Assembly (NCBI GenBank): GCA_937982565.1 | Contig: CALJLN010000021.1 | Coordinates: forward strand, 1-64,000 | DNA length: 64,000 bases | Direction of reading: 5' to 3' | Source: UBA2421 sp002343075 | GTDB taxonomy: Bacteria > Planctomycetota > Phycisphaerae > Tepidisphaerales > Tepidisphaeraceae | Part shown: positions 17,662-25,837 of the stretch, piece after piece | Layout: each line of letters begins with the position of its first letter | How positions within the stretch are numbered: the first letter of the stretch is position 1 | Translations under genes and position numbers: made by a program | The notes under the pieces: generated by a model | What the model was told of the DNA's origin: nothing | Seen by the model: only the letters and a program-made list of their open reading frames with translations | Database searches by the model: none

Positions 17662-18588
17662 ATGATGCTTTTACGGAGTTTGGTCATTCTCTTCCTGGCT
17701 GTCTTCGTGCCGGCTGCGCGGGCGCAGGGGGTGGAGGATGTTCGGCTGGATGTACAGCGGGGGGATTACCGGGCGGCGCTGCAGAAGATCTCGCGGCGGT
17801 TGCCGGAGGCGCGCGACCGGCCAGAGGTGCGCTATGAATTGCTCATGCTGCGCGGCGAATCGCTGTTGCAGTTGAAGCAGAAACCGTCGGCGATCGACGC
17901 ATTTCGCTCTGCGCTGGCGGCGGTGGGGCGCGATGGGGATATCAATCAAAAGCTGGCGGCGCGGGCGATGGTGGATTTGCTCACCGCCGGGCCGGGGTGG
18001 GTATATAAGTCGGCAGACGGGGAGACGTTTGATCTGATCGCCCCCGAGCCGCGCAAACAGGCGTCGGCGGCAATGCTGGTCGATCGGCTGGCGACACTTC
18101 GGCCAAAGGTAACCCGCGCCGCGGAGGCCGATGCCCTCGGTCCGATGGTGGCGCTGATGCCGGAGGTGGAAGGGGCCATGGCGCTGGAATTTGTCGCCAC
18201 CGGCCATATCGCGCAGGTGACGGAACTGGTTCACAGTCTCGGTGACCGGGCCCGCCTGCTGATCAGTAAAGAAGTGCAGCGGATTGCCAATCGCAGCCTG
18301 GAACTGGAAGACCTTTCCAATGACATTTTTGTGCTGGATGATGGGCGCATCCCTGCTCGCAGGGGCCTGCACAGCGATGAACTCGATGAGCTGCGGCAGA
18401 TGCTGAAAACGCTCGACACAATCACGCAGACCAGCGAAGAGGGCCGACGGATCAATCGGCGCATCGGCGGGACGGGCGAGGCGTGGGATGCAATTCTCAT
18501 ACAAGCCAGCGAGGCGGAGTCGCGAATTCGTGGCTTGCTGAGCGTCAACTCGCCCGAGTCGGGCGACAGCGTGCGAAACCGTCGGTGA
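17662..18588 (+). CDS. Exported helical (TPR-like) protein
   Basis: From ATG 17662, preceded by GGGGGAG at good spacing, the product has 308 residues. A signal peptide (LLRSLVILFLAVFVPAARAQG) is followed by a helical segment with TPR character (DVQRGDYRAALQKI, YELLMLRGESLLQLKQKPSAIDAFRSAL, about 30-100). A long helical domain with no recognised family completes the protein. It is therefore periplasmic or surface exposed. It lies downstream of the two TIR-TPR genes but is separated by the heptamer array, and shares no sequence with them apart from the general TPR pattern. Confidence 0.75.
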   Translation: MMLLRSLVILFLAVFVPAARAQGVEDVRLDVQRGDYRAALQKISRRLPEARDRPEVRYELLMLRGESLLQLKQKPSAIDAFRSALAAVGRDGDINQKLAARAMVDLLTAGPGWVYKSADGETFDLIAPEPRKQASAAMLVDRLATLRPKVTRAAEADALGPMVALMPEVEGAMALEFVATGHIAQVTELVHSLGDRARLLISKEVQRIANRSLELEDLSNDIFVLDDGRIPARRGLHSDELDELRQMLKTLDTITQTSEEGRRINRRIGGTGEAWDAILIQASEAESRIRGLLSVNSPESGDSVRNRR

Positions 18589-18616
18589 ACTTACAGAAAA
18601 GGGACGGGCTGACGAT

Positions 18617-18856
18617 ATGAAACATCAGTTTCGCTGCGAGCACTGCGGGCGATTATTGGCCGAGCTGAACGACAACGTGCTGAGTTCATACAATTTTCGC
18701 GTGATTGATGCGCCAAATGGAGAAGTGAATCTGCTTTCCCGGGTTGAATGCTTCGAGTGCCGCCACGCGACTCCGATCAATCAGATTTTCTATCATGCCA
18801 TCCAGAACATTGATCCGAGAGACCGGCCAAAGCGGCCTTCCGACAGACGGCTTTGA
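18617..18856 (+). CDS. Small zinc-ribbon protein
   Basis: A 79-residue protein with CEHCGRLLAEL near the N-terminus and CFECRHATPINQ near the middle, i.e. two CxxC knuckles that should bind one zinc ion. The spacing and the CGRLL motif resemble the Com-type zinc-finger proteins first described in phage Mu, but similarity is limited to the knuckles. It starts 28 bp after the exported TPR-like gene. Function unknown; RNA or protein binding is plausible. Confidence 0.75.
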   Translation: MKHQFRCEHCGRLLAELNDNVLSSYNFRVIDAPNGEVNLLSRVECFECRHATPINQIFYHAIQNIDPRDRPKRPSDRRL

Positions 18857-18898
18857 TTCGCCGGCGGTGCAGGAGGGCTGCTGCGGCCCAACTCGCGC

Positions 18899-18927
18899 TT
18901 GAACGCGGGCGCATCTGCTGCTAGTGT
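18899..18927 (+). promoter_or_regulatory. Possible promoter of tRNA-Cys
   Basis: TTGAAC at 18899-18904 and TAGTGT at 18922-18927 are 17 bp apart, about 28 bp before the tRNA 5' end. The -10 box is weak. Confidence 0.4.
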
Positions 18928-18954
18928 CTAACGTCGTCCGTCAGATCGTGTGCC

Positions 18955-19028
18955 GGCCAGATGCCCGAGTGGACTAAGGGAGCGGATTGCAAATCCGTTA
19001 TTCGTGGGTTCGAATCCCACTCTGGCCT
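18955..19028 (+). tRNA. tRNA-Cys (anticodon GCA)
   Basis: Acceptor arm GGCCAGA/TCTGGCC, D stem CCC/GGG, anticodon stem GCGGA/TCCGT around loop TTGCAAA (anticodon GCA), and T arm GTGGG-TTCGAAT-CCCAC. Discriminator U at 19028. CCA is not encoded. Confidence 0.96.
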
Positions 19029-19092
19029 TTCGGGGTTTGAACTTTACGCCGTGCCGTTGCTACGCCTGCGCTGCTCCTGCCGACATGATTCC

Positions 19093-20115
19093 ATGACTCG
19101 TTTTAGCGCGTTATCTCTCGCGGTGAAACTCGCCGGGTTGGTCGCTCTGCCCATGGCTTCGCTGGCGTGTGGGCAGGTGGTGATGCCCGGAAACGATCCG
19201 GCTGCGGGCGGGGCGGGGCGGTCGTTGCCGGCGGAACGGCGCGATGTAAACTATCGCGGGCTGGATTTGAGCAAGGTAGTTGTGTGGACCGAGGCGGCGG
19301 GGGGCTATGGTACGGCGCGCGGGTTTCATCCGGTGCTGGCGCGATCGGGGTGGAAGGCGTTTATCAAAGCGGTGGTGCAGCCGGAGGTAGACTGGCTGCG
19401 GATGCGCAGCGTCGAGAATCCACGTGTGTTGATTCACAACCCCTACGGCCTGGAGAGGGATGCATCGGGCAAAACGGGCGAATATCGTTTCAGCCAGCGC
19501 GCGCTCTGCGCCGCCGACCCGCGCACGCGCTACCTTGCCGACGGGCTGGGTGAGGCGATTCGTCCGCTGGTGCAGTCGGGGGTTGAAGTGATTGTCTATT
19601 TCGGCTCGATTCCCAACGATCCGGCGCTGCAACTGCTGCAAACACCCGGCGGGGTGGCGGCGTTTGACCGCATGTGTGACGAACAGATCGAAGAAGCGGT
19701 GTCGGCGGGGGCATCGATTGCGTTTGATGCGAGCAATGACCTTCCAGCAGAGTCGGCGGAGTGGAAGTTCATCGAGCGAACCGCCGGCCGCGCCAAGGTG
19801 TACCTCGAACCCCGGCCGCACGCATCCCGCGGGCAGATGTTCGGATATCCCATCATTACCCAGGACGCATTCTGGGAGCGGAGCAACCCCGAAAAGTATC
19901 CCGACAGCAGATGGGGCGCGCGCAACAGCGAGCTCTCGGGGGAGATCATCCGGTTTGTGCAGTTTCCCGACCCGCCTGCACAGGGGAAGGATGTCGGCTG
20001 GAACGACACCCCGGCCAATATCGCAGCGAGGTTGCTCGCCCCGGCGATCCGCATTCAGGCCGATGGCCATACTCCGACATTGACGACGACGCACCTGCGG
20101 CAGATGGATCGATGA
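19093..20115 (+). CDS. Exported protein of unknown function
   Basis: From ATG 19093 the product has 340 residues with a signal peptide (LAVKLAGLVALPMASLACG, cleavage near residue 27). The mature protein has alternating strand-helix elements such as GVEVIVYFGSIPNDPALQLL and ASIAFDASNDLPAESAEWKFIERTAGRAKVYLEPRP, suggesting an alpha/beta or TIM-barrel-like fold. No catalytic signature was recognised. The frame is open back into the tRNA-Cys gene, so the longer start at 18961 is rejected. It is convergent with the HrpA-like gene. Confidence 0.7.
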   Translation: MTRFSALSLAVKLAGLVALPMASLACGQVVMPGNDPAAGGAGRSLPAERRDVNYRGLDLSKVVVWTEAAGGYGTARGFHPVLARSGWKAFIKAVVQPEVDWLRMRSVENPRVLIHNPYGLERDASGKTGEYRFSQRALCAADPRTRYLADGLGEAIRPLVQSGVEVIVYFGSIPNDPALQLLQTPGGVAAFDRMCDEQIEEAVSAGASIAFDASNDLPAESAEWKFIERTAGRAKVYLEPRPHASRGQMFGYPIITQDAFWERSNPEKYPDSRWGARNSELSGEIIRFVQFPDPPAQGKDVGWNDTPANIAARLLAPAIRIQADGHTPTLTTTHLRQMDR

Positions 20116-20160
20116 GCCGACTGGTCCCGCGCGCCGCGCCCGGCCGCAACTTGGATGCCC

Positions 20161-22257
20161 TTACCGAATCGACATCCAGTGCTTTTCAAGCCGCTGCACC
20201 GAGACAGGAACGCTGGTCTTGAGTTCTTGTGCGAAAAGGCTCACGCGCAGCTCTTCGATCATCCAGCGAAACGCAATCACTTCGGCATCATCGGCGGCGG
20301 TGGGCTTGCGGGCGAGAAGGTCGGTGAGTTGAAGCTGAAACGGGCGGATTTGCTTCATCAGGTCGGAATCCTTTGCCGCCCCCCATGACTTGAGCTTGAT
20401 GATTCGCATCTCTGCCGCCTTGATGAATCGGGCGAGGTGCGGCCGCCACGCGAGAGGAGTGGCGATGGGGAAATCCGGCGGGAAGAGCTGAGCAAGCTGC
20501 CCGCGGACATCGGCGATGGCCGCCGTGTGATGCTCTGGGTGCTTTTGTTCGAGCAACCTGGCCAGCGAATGGTAGGAAGCCAGCGCCGAGGCGGCATGAT
20601 CCACGGCGATATTGGCCGCCGGGAGAAGCTTCTTCCATGCGAGAGCGGCGCGGTCGGCGAACTCGGCTTGGGTGCGGACGACGGTCGGGCTGTCATGAAA
20701 CAATGCCTCATCGGCGACGGCGAGCAAAATCGCGCTGCGCAATGTCTCGGACGGAGCGAGCGAAGCATAGTGCAGCGCCATGATCGTCCATCCGCGAAAC
20801 GAACGGCCCAGTTGCTTGAAATCCCCCGACAACTGCTGCATGAAAAGCCGCCGCATGCCATTACGCATGGCGCGAGCCGCCGATTCTGGGGAATCAAGCA
20901 GGCGCAGATCAACCCGCTGGCCATCTTCAACCAGCGCGGGATAAGCCAGCACGGTAATGCCCGGTTTTCGGATGCTCACCGACTCGGGCAGGTCGCCGAA
21001 ATCCCATCGTTTGACGTCCTTGCGCTGCCACGGCGAAGCGGGAAGATCCTTGAACGCGTCCCGCGTCACGCCAGCGAGTTTCTCCTTTAGTTCGGCCAGA
21101 TCGCGCGATGAGGCGAGTGTGCGGCGGGACTCATCGATGACGCAGATATTCATCCGAAGAAATGGCGGAAGTTCCGAGACGTCGAAGCTGCTGCGCGGAA
21201 TCACCTCGCCGACGATGTTCCCCAGGCGGTCGGCCAGCGTTGCCAGAAAGTCGGCCTCGCCAAAACGCAGGTCACGAATGACCTCAGCGGCGATGGTGGG
21301 GGCAGGGACCAGGCGCGTGCGCGTCGCACGGGGCAGGGTGCGAATGAGCGAGACCACTTTCTCCTGCAGCCACCCGGGCACAAGCCAGTCGAATGCGCCG
21401 GGGCGCAGGTGGGCAAGGGCAGCGAGCGGAACATCAACCGTAACGCCGTCGTGCTCGTGGGTCGGCTCGAACCGATAATGCAGCGAGAACTTGTTGCCGT
21501 CGACAACGGTATGGCTGGGAAATGCAGCCCGGTCGACCGGTGGGACATCGTCGCGCATGAGATCGGTGAGCGACATTTGCAATTGATGCCGATGGTGCTG
21601 TTCGGCATGGCGAAACCACTTCTCGAAGCCAGGTCCGTCAAACACGTCGGAAGGGAGGCGGGCGTCGTAAAAGCCGAACAACTGCTGCGCGTCGAGCGAA
21701 AGATCGCGCCGCCGGGCGCGGGCCTCCAGCTCGCGCACCTCGGCAGCGAGCGCCTGATTACGCTTGAAAAACGGTGCCGCGGTGCGGAAGCGACCTTCGA
21801 TCAGCCCGTTGAGGATAAATACCAGCCGGGCGACCTTCCGCTCGATCGGCCCGTAGTTCACGCTGCGGCGCGGCACGATCACCAAGCCGAAAAGCGTGAC
21901 CTTTTCATAAGCGTTAACGTGGTGTGAGTGGTCATTCCAGTGCGGATCGGAATAGGACCGTTTGAGCAGATGCTGGCCGGCTCGCTCGATCCATTGCGGC
22001 TGTACCCGGGCACAGGTGCGCGCGTAGAGTCGCGTGGTTTCCACAAGCTCGGCGGCCATGATCCATTGCGGCTGGTTTTTGAACAGGCCCGAGCCGGGGT
22101 GGATCGAAGTCTTCACATTCCGGGCGGCGGTGAACTCGTGCTTGTCGGTTTTTGTGGCGATGCTCCCGAGCAAGCCGGTCAGCAGGGCGCGGTGAATGGC
22201 GTCGCGCTGGCCGTCGGTGAGCAGGCGGGTGGGAAGTTGGTCAGGGTTGTGCGTCAT
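20161..22257 (-). CDS. hrpA: Stand-alone C-terminal half of HrpA (OB-fold and DUF3418), no helicase domain
   Basis: A 698-residue protein matching, from memory, the second half of the about 1300-residue RNA helicase HrpA. It begins just before the OB-fold segment (LLTGLLGSIATKTDKHEFTA, SIHPGSGLFKNQPQWIMAAE, LKRSYSDPHW) and runs through the DUF3418 region (VNYGPI, DGVTVDVPLAAL, FDWLVPGW, PFLRMNICVIDESRRTLASSRDLAELK). The DEAH helicase motifs GETGSGKT, DEAH and QRxGRAGR are all absent, and no helicase gene lies nearby. The start at 22257 overlaps the cbiX stop as ATGA, so the two are probably translationally coupled. The truncation falls at a domain boundary and the rest is open, which favours a functional fission product over decay. 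Confidence 0.85.
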   Translation of the reverse strand: MTHNPDQLPTRLLTDGQRDAIHRALLTGLLGSIATKTDKHEFTAARNVKTSIHPGSGLFKNQPQWIMAAELVETTRLYARTCARVQPQWIERAGQHLLKRSYSDPHWNDHSHHVNAYEKVTLFGLVIVPRRSVNYGPIERKVARLVFILNGLIEGRFRTAAPFFKRNQALAAEVRELEARARRRDLSLDAQQLFGFYDARLPSDVFDGPGFEKWFRHAEQHHRHQLQMSLTDLMRDDVPPVDRAAFPSHTVVDGNKFSLHYRFEPTHEHDGVTVDVPLAALAHLRPGAFDWLVPGWLQEKVVSLIRTLPRATRTRLVPAPTIAAEVIRDLRFGEADFLATLADRLGNIVGEVIPRSSFDVSELPPFLRMNICVIDESRRTLASSRDLAELKEKLAGVTRDAFKDLPASPWQRKDVKRWDFGDLPESVSIRKPGITVLAYPALVEDGQRVDLRLLDSPESAARAMRNGMRRLFMQQLSGDFKQLGRSFRGWTIMALHYASLAPSETLRSAILLAVADEALFHDSPTVVRTQAEFADRAALAWKKLLPAANIAVDHAASALASYHSLARLLEQKHPEHHTAAIADVRGQLAQLFPPDFPIATPLAWRPHLARFIKAAEMRIIKLKSWGAAKDSDLMKQIRPFQLQLTDLLARKPTAADDAEVIAFRWMIEELRVSLFAQELKTSVPVSVQRLEKHWMSIR

Positions 22258-22679
22258 GCTGCGCCGCAGCGCGGGGTGCCGTGACACTGTTGGCAGTCGA
22301 AACTGTTGGCTTGGCAATGATTGGCACGCTTTGCAAGCAGATCAAGAATGAGATCGTCGATTCCCAGCGGCATGGCGACATGATACCGCGTGTTCGGATG
22401 CGACTTCGCAGCTGCGGCGCTCAATTGGGGGATGTCGGTCGTCCAGTGCTTGCCCGGCCCGAGAAAAAAGGGCACGACGATCACACGAGTTGCCCCGCGG
22501 GCTGCGCAGCGGGCGTAGGCGGTGGCGATCGACGGTTCGGCCAGTTCCATATGGGCTGGCTCGACAATCTCAAATGACTCGGCAAATCGACGCGCGAATA
22601 GATCAGCCACCTCTTCCAGCATGCGATTGCTCTCCTCGCGCCGTGAGCCGTGATCGACAATGATGATGGCGGACTTCAT
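22254..22679 (-). CDS. cbiX: Short CbiX/SirB-type sirohydrochlorin chelatase
   Basis: A 141-residue single-domain chelatase of the CbiX-short class. His10 in IIIVDHGSRREESN and His78 in GPGKHWTTDIPQL correspond to the two metal-handling histidines of the family, which inserts cobalt or iron into sirohydrochlorin for cobalamin or siroheme synthesis. A C-terminal tail carries four cysteines at 122, 129, 132 and 138 (C-x6-C-x2-C-x5-C), suggesting an Fe-S cluster like those on some CbiX/SirB proteins. No other corrin or siroheme gene is adjacent. The stop overlaps the next gene, the HrpA-like protein. Confidence 0.9.
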   Translation of the reverse strand: MKSAIIIVDHGSRREESNRMLEEVADLFARRFAESFEIVEPAHMELAEPSIATAYARCAARGATRVIVVPFFLGPGKHWTTDIPQLSAAAAKSHPNTRYHVAMPLGIDDLILDLLAKRANHCQANSFDCQQCHGTPRCGAA

Positions 22680-22723
22680 AAGCCCGGGATTGTATGCACC
22701 AAGTCCCTGCCGCGCGCTGACGA

Positions 22724-24595
22724 CTAATCCGACTGCCGGGCCCGCAGGGTCGCTTCGAGGTTGATCACTTCCTTGCCTCGGAGCACGCTCATTGTGAGCT
22801 TATCGCCAACCTTGGCTGTTTCGAACACAGGCATCATGTCTTCAAGGCTCATCAGGCGCTTCCCGTTGATCGCCTGAATCACGTCGCCTCCCTGCAGCCC
22901 GGCGGCCTCGGCGGCCGTGCCGGGGACTGTGCCGCTGATCGCGACGCCGTCGGGTGCGTTCTCGTCCTCGGTATAGGAAGGGACGATTCCCAGCTGCGGC
23001 CTGACTTCCTGCGTCGACGGACTGGTTGTTGTGGTCGGCCGGCGGGGTCCGGCACCGCTGAATTTCTGCTTCGGCATCACCGCGAGCGACCGAATGATCT
23101 CCTCGCTGGCATCGACCACCGTGGCAATGCCCTCAAAATTGATCTTCTCGACGTCATCGGTCGGTCGGTGGTAATCGGAATGCAGGCCGGTGAAGAGGAA
23201 CAAAGCCGGGATTTTCTTGGTCATAAACGATGCGTGATCGCTCGAACCAAACGTGGCACCACTCATCGCCACAAACTTGAGTGGCGATGCGGCGTCAACT
23301 TCGTTCATCATCGATTGAAAACCCGGGGCCGATTCCCGCCCGCCGACAGCCACTTCGTTGTTCGGCTTCAGTCGGCCAACCATATCCAGATTGTACATGC
23401 TGTGAATCTTGTCGAGCGGGACGAGCGGGTTGTTCACAAAATGATCCGACCCGAGCAGTCCGCGCTCTTCGCCGGTGAAGAAAATGACCAGCACCGACCG
23501 CTGCAGCGGAGTCTTCCGCGCGCCCAGCCGTCGGCAAAGCTCGAGAATGGCAGCGGTGCCCGATGCGTTGTCGTCCGCGCCGTTATGAATCGATCGCGTC
23601 GTCGCGGGGGCCAGTGTGCCTCTCTCGCCGAAGCCGAGGTGATCGTAATGTGCCCCGACTACGATGTATTCATCGGCATTGAAGCCTCTGCCGGGCAGCA
23701 TCGCCACGACGTTCTTGACGGGGATCATCTTCTGCGCGATCTCCACCTTTCCGCTCGCCTGCTGGGCGTCGTCGATCTCAGCCGACGCGGGCTTCAGTTC
23801 GCTGTCTATGAGCTGTTGCAAGCTCGCCAGATCTCTCACGCCCCCCGCGGCAAGAAGGCGGTCGGCCACTTCGCGAGTGATTTGCAGAACAGGGATTTGA
23901 GCCGATCCGCGCGCCCGGCGGCGGCCAAACGCGGCCAATTCATCTTCACCATGATGCGCTGGCGGGTTAACGACCAGAAGTGCGGTTGCGCCGGCCTTTG
24001 CGGCGGCCTCGGCTTTGGTTGACAGCGATGCCGCAGACGACCAGTCGTCCTGCTTTCCTGTAAACCTGCTTACACCCTTCTCATCGTGAGGCTCGTAGCG
24101 CATCGCCAGCGCCACCCGGCCGGACAGGTCGATCCCCTCAAAATCGTTGTACGCAGGTTCGGTGCTGCTGGCCGCATAGCCGACGAATGTGATCGGTCCC
24201 GAGAACGACCCAGCCTTGCCGATGGCCAGCGGGCGGTAATCGGTGTCGAGAACGAGCGTTTCGCCGAACATCTGCAGCGTCGTCGTCGGGTCGACCGAAG
24301 CCTCGCCACGCACACTGAAATGCTGAAAGTAACCATCGGCACCCTTCAGAGGCTGAAATTTCGCGTCTTTCAGCTCCTTGGCCAGATAGTCCGCAGCAAG
24401 GTCGAGGCCCCTTGTGCCGACGCCACGTCCCTCTAGCGCGTCGGAAGCGAGCAAGGTCACGGTTTTCCGGGTTCTTTCCACGCTGATCTGGTGGGGGGAC
24501 GGCCCCTGGAGAGTTTCCTGACACCCCGACACCGCGGTCAGCAGCCAAACAGAGCCTAGAATTCGACAGAGAGTGTGCAGTTTTTGCGGGTTCAT
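22724..24595 (-). CDS. M28-family metallopeptidase lipoprotein with PDZ domain
   Basis: A 623-residue product from ATG 24595. A lipoprotein signal (SVWLLTAVSGCQ) points to membrane attachment outside the cytoplasm. An N-terminal region with an inserted protease-associated-like domain (about 90-260) precedes the zinc peptidase core: GAHYDHLG (first zinc His and Asp pair), NGADDNASG (bridging Asp), FTGEERGLLGS (catalytic Glu-Glu), YNLDMVG and the final zinc His in GLHSDYHRPTDD. After a Thr/Ser/Pro linker comes a PDZ domain (LGIVPSYTEDENAPDGV to the C-terminus, with GDVIQAINGKRL). Such enzymes are aminopeptidases for peptide scavenging. A start 19 codons earlier is possible but less signal-like. 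Confidence 0.92.
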   Translation of the reverse strand: MNPQKLHTLCRILGSVWLLTAVSGCQETLQGPSPHQISVERTRKTVTLLASDALEGRGVGTRGLDLAADYLAKELKDAKFQPLKGADGYFQHFSVRGEASVDPTTTLQMFGETLVLDTDYRPLAIGKAGSFSGPITFVGYAASSTEPAYNDFEGIDLSGRVALAMRYEPHDEKGVSRFTGKQDDWSSAASLSTKAEAAAKAGATALLVVNPPAHHGEDELAAFGRRRARGSAQIPVLQITREVADRLLAAGGVRDLASLQQLIDSELKPASAEIDDAQQASGKVEIAQKMIPVKNVVAMLPGRGFNADEYIVVGAHYDHLGFGERGTLAPATTRSIHNGADDNASGTAAILELCRRLGARKTPLQRSVLVIFFTGEERGLLGSDHFVNNPLVPLDKIHSMYNLDMVGRLKPNNEVAVGGRESAPGFQSMMNEVDAASPLKFVAMSGATFGSSDHASFMTKKIPALFLFTGLHSDYHRPTDDVEKINFEGIATVVDASEEIIRSLAVMPKQKFSGAGPRRPTTTTSPSTQEVRPQLGIVPSYTEDENAPDGVAISGTVPGTAAEAAGLQGGDVIQAINGKRLMSLEDMMPVFETAKVGDKLTMSVLRGKEVINLEATLRARQSD

Positions 24596-24698
24596 GAGGC
24601 CGGGATTGTAAGTATCAATGGCGCTCGCATCAAATTGTGCTGCAATGGACAAATTTCGTTTGCTTCGTGGCGTATTTGAATGACAATTGAGCTAACGC

Positions 24699-25649
24699 AT
24701 GTCGCAAGACTCGGGTGAAGTCTCTTGGCAGACGCTTCGCCGGATCGTGCAACGCTGGTCCGGCGACGAAGCGGAGTTGGCGGCGGTTTCGTCGCTCGAC
24801 GGGGGTTCTATCAGCACCGCTCTCATGATCGAAACAACCGATGGGCAGCGTGCAGTGCTCAAGCTCACGCCGCACCGGGTTGATCGCTCGTATGAAACCG
24901 AGGCGCATCAGCTTCGTTACCTGAAGACGCTCGGGTTGCCCGCCCCGGCGGTCCTGGATTGCCACATTGGCACGCTTGATTCGCCCGACAGCTATATCTT
25001 GCTCGAACGCATGCCAGGGGTCAGTCTGGCCGAGGCGCGCAAAAAGTGTTCCGAGGAGTGTTTTGATCGCCTGCAGGAACAACTTGCGGAGATTGTCATT
25101 ACGTTGCATCGATGCACGGGTCAGCATTACTGCAAGGTCGAACCGCGATTGCCAAAGGCGGCCGAACGGATCGAAGCGGTGAGCTGGCCCGCGTTCTATC
25201 GAAGCTTGTATGACGAGATCTGGCGAGAATGCGAAAAGCACGCAGCCATTCCGACCAAGGCGCGCAAGCTTGTCGGACGCATTCACGAAAAGCTGGAACG
25301 ATTGCTGGATCACTCCGATCAGCCCCGGCTCACGCATGGAGACTTGTGGGCCAGTAACGTGCTGGCGCGTGAAGGTGAAGCCGGCAAATGGAATGTCTCA
25401 GCGGTGATTGACCCGAATTGCCGGTTTGCCCACGCCGAGTGCGAGTTGGCCTACCTGGATTTGTTCCACACCAGCACGCCTGCGTTTAACAAGGTGTACA
25501 ATCACACATTTCGGATTGATGACGGGTATTACGCTTACAGGAAGCACGTTTACCAACTCTACGAGCTGGTTAATCATGTCAACCTGTTTGGCGATCGATA
25601 CGTCAAGCCGATGCTGGCAGCACTTGAGAAGGTGGCAGCATTTGTTTAA
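24699..25649 (+). CDS. Fructosamine-kinase-like / aminoglycoside phosphotransferase fold kinase
   Basis: A 316-residue kinase-like protein. It has a glycine-rich loop region DGGSISTALMIE, the ATP-binding lysine in RAVLKLTP, the catalytic loop LTHGDLWASNVL (Asp base) and the metal aspartate in AVIDPNCRFAHAECELAYLDLF. The HGDLW and IDP patterns are those of fructosamine/ketosamine-3-kinases, which phosphorylate sugars on glycated proteins or free glycated amines for repair. A choline- or antibiotic-kinase-like activity cannot be excluded. It is divergent from the M28 gene. Confidence 0.85.
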   Translation: MSQDSGEVSWQTLRRIVQRWSGDEAELAAVSSLDGGSISTALMIETTDGQRAVLKLTPHRVDRSYETEAHQLRYLKTLGLPAPAVLDCHIGTLDSPDSYILLERMPGVSLAEARKKCSEECFDRLQEQLAEIVITLHRCTGQHYCKVEPRLPKAAERIEAVSWPAFYRSLYDEIWRECEKHAAIPTKARKLVGRIHEKLERLLDHSDQPRLTHGDLWASNVLAREGEAGKWNVSAVIDPNCRFAHAECELAYLDLFHTSTPAFNKVYNHTFRIDDGYYAYRKHVYQLYELVNHVNLFGDRYVKPMLAALEKVAAFV

Positions 25650-25734
25650 CCGGTTGTGACGACGCTTCTTTGATTTCCTTCTGACATCCAATCGCCAGAA
25701 AAATCAGTACTGCGGCTACGGTCAGCTTCTTCAT
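25603..25734 (-). CDS. 43-residue lipoprotein
   Basis: On the minus strand, ATG 25734 is preceded by GTGGAGG at ideal spacing and opens a 43-residue peptide with a textbook lipoprotein signal: MKKLTVAAVLIFLAIGCQKE, lipobox AIGC, cysteine 17. The mature part is only 27 residues, Lys/Glu then Gln/Pro-rich. It overlaps the 3' end of the fructosamine-kinase-like gene by 47 bp in antisense. Small planctomycete lipoproteins of this kind are easily missed by gene callers. Function unknown. Confidence 0.65.
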   Translation of the reverse strand: MKKLTVAAVLIFLAIGCQKEIKEASSQPVKQMLPPSQVLPASA

Positions 25735-25837
25735 CAATGCCTCCACGAGTTTGTCCAGTTAAGTTGCCGGGTCGGCGCAATCTACTGCCTGCGGTGATTC
25801 ATGCAAACTTGACGTGGGCGGGCTATCATCGGACACG

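Noticed and set aside
17445..17687. Minus-strand frame through the heptamer array
   Set aside because: Only a low-complexity Leu/Ser/Ala peptide produced by the repeat itself.
18961..19092. Open frame continuing upstream of the exported protein into tRNA-Cys
   Set aside because: The extra residues come from tRNA sequence; ATG 19093 gives a proper signal peptide.
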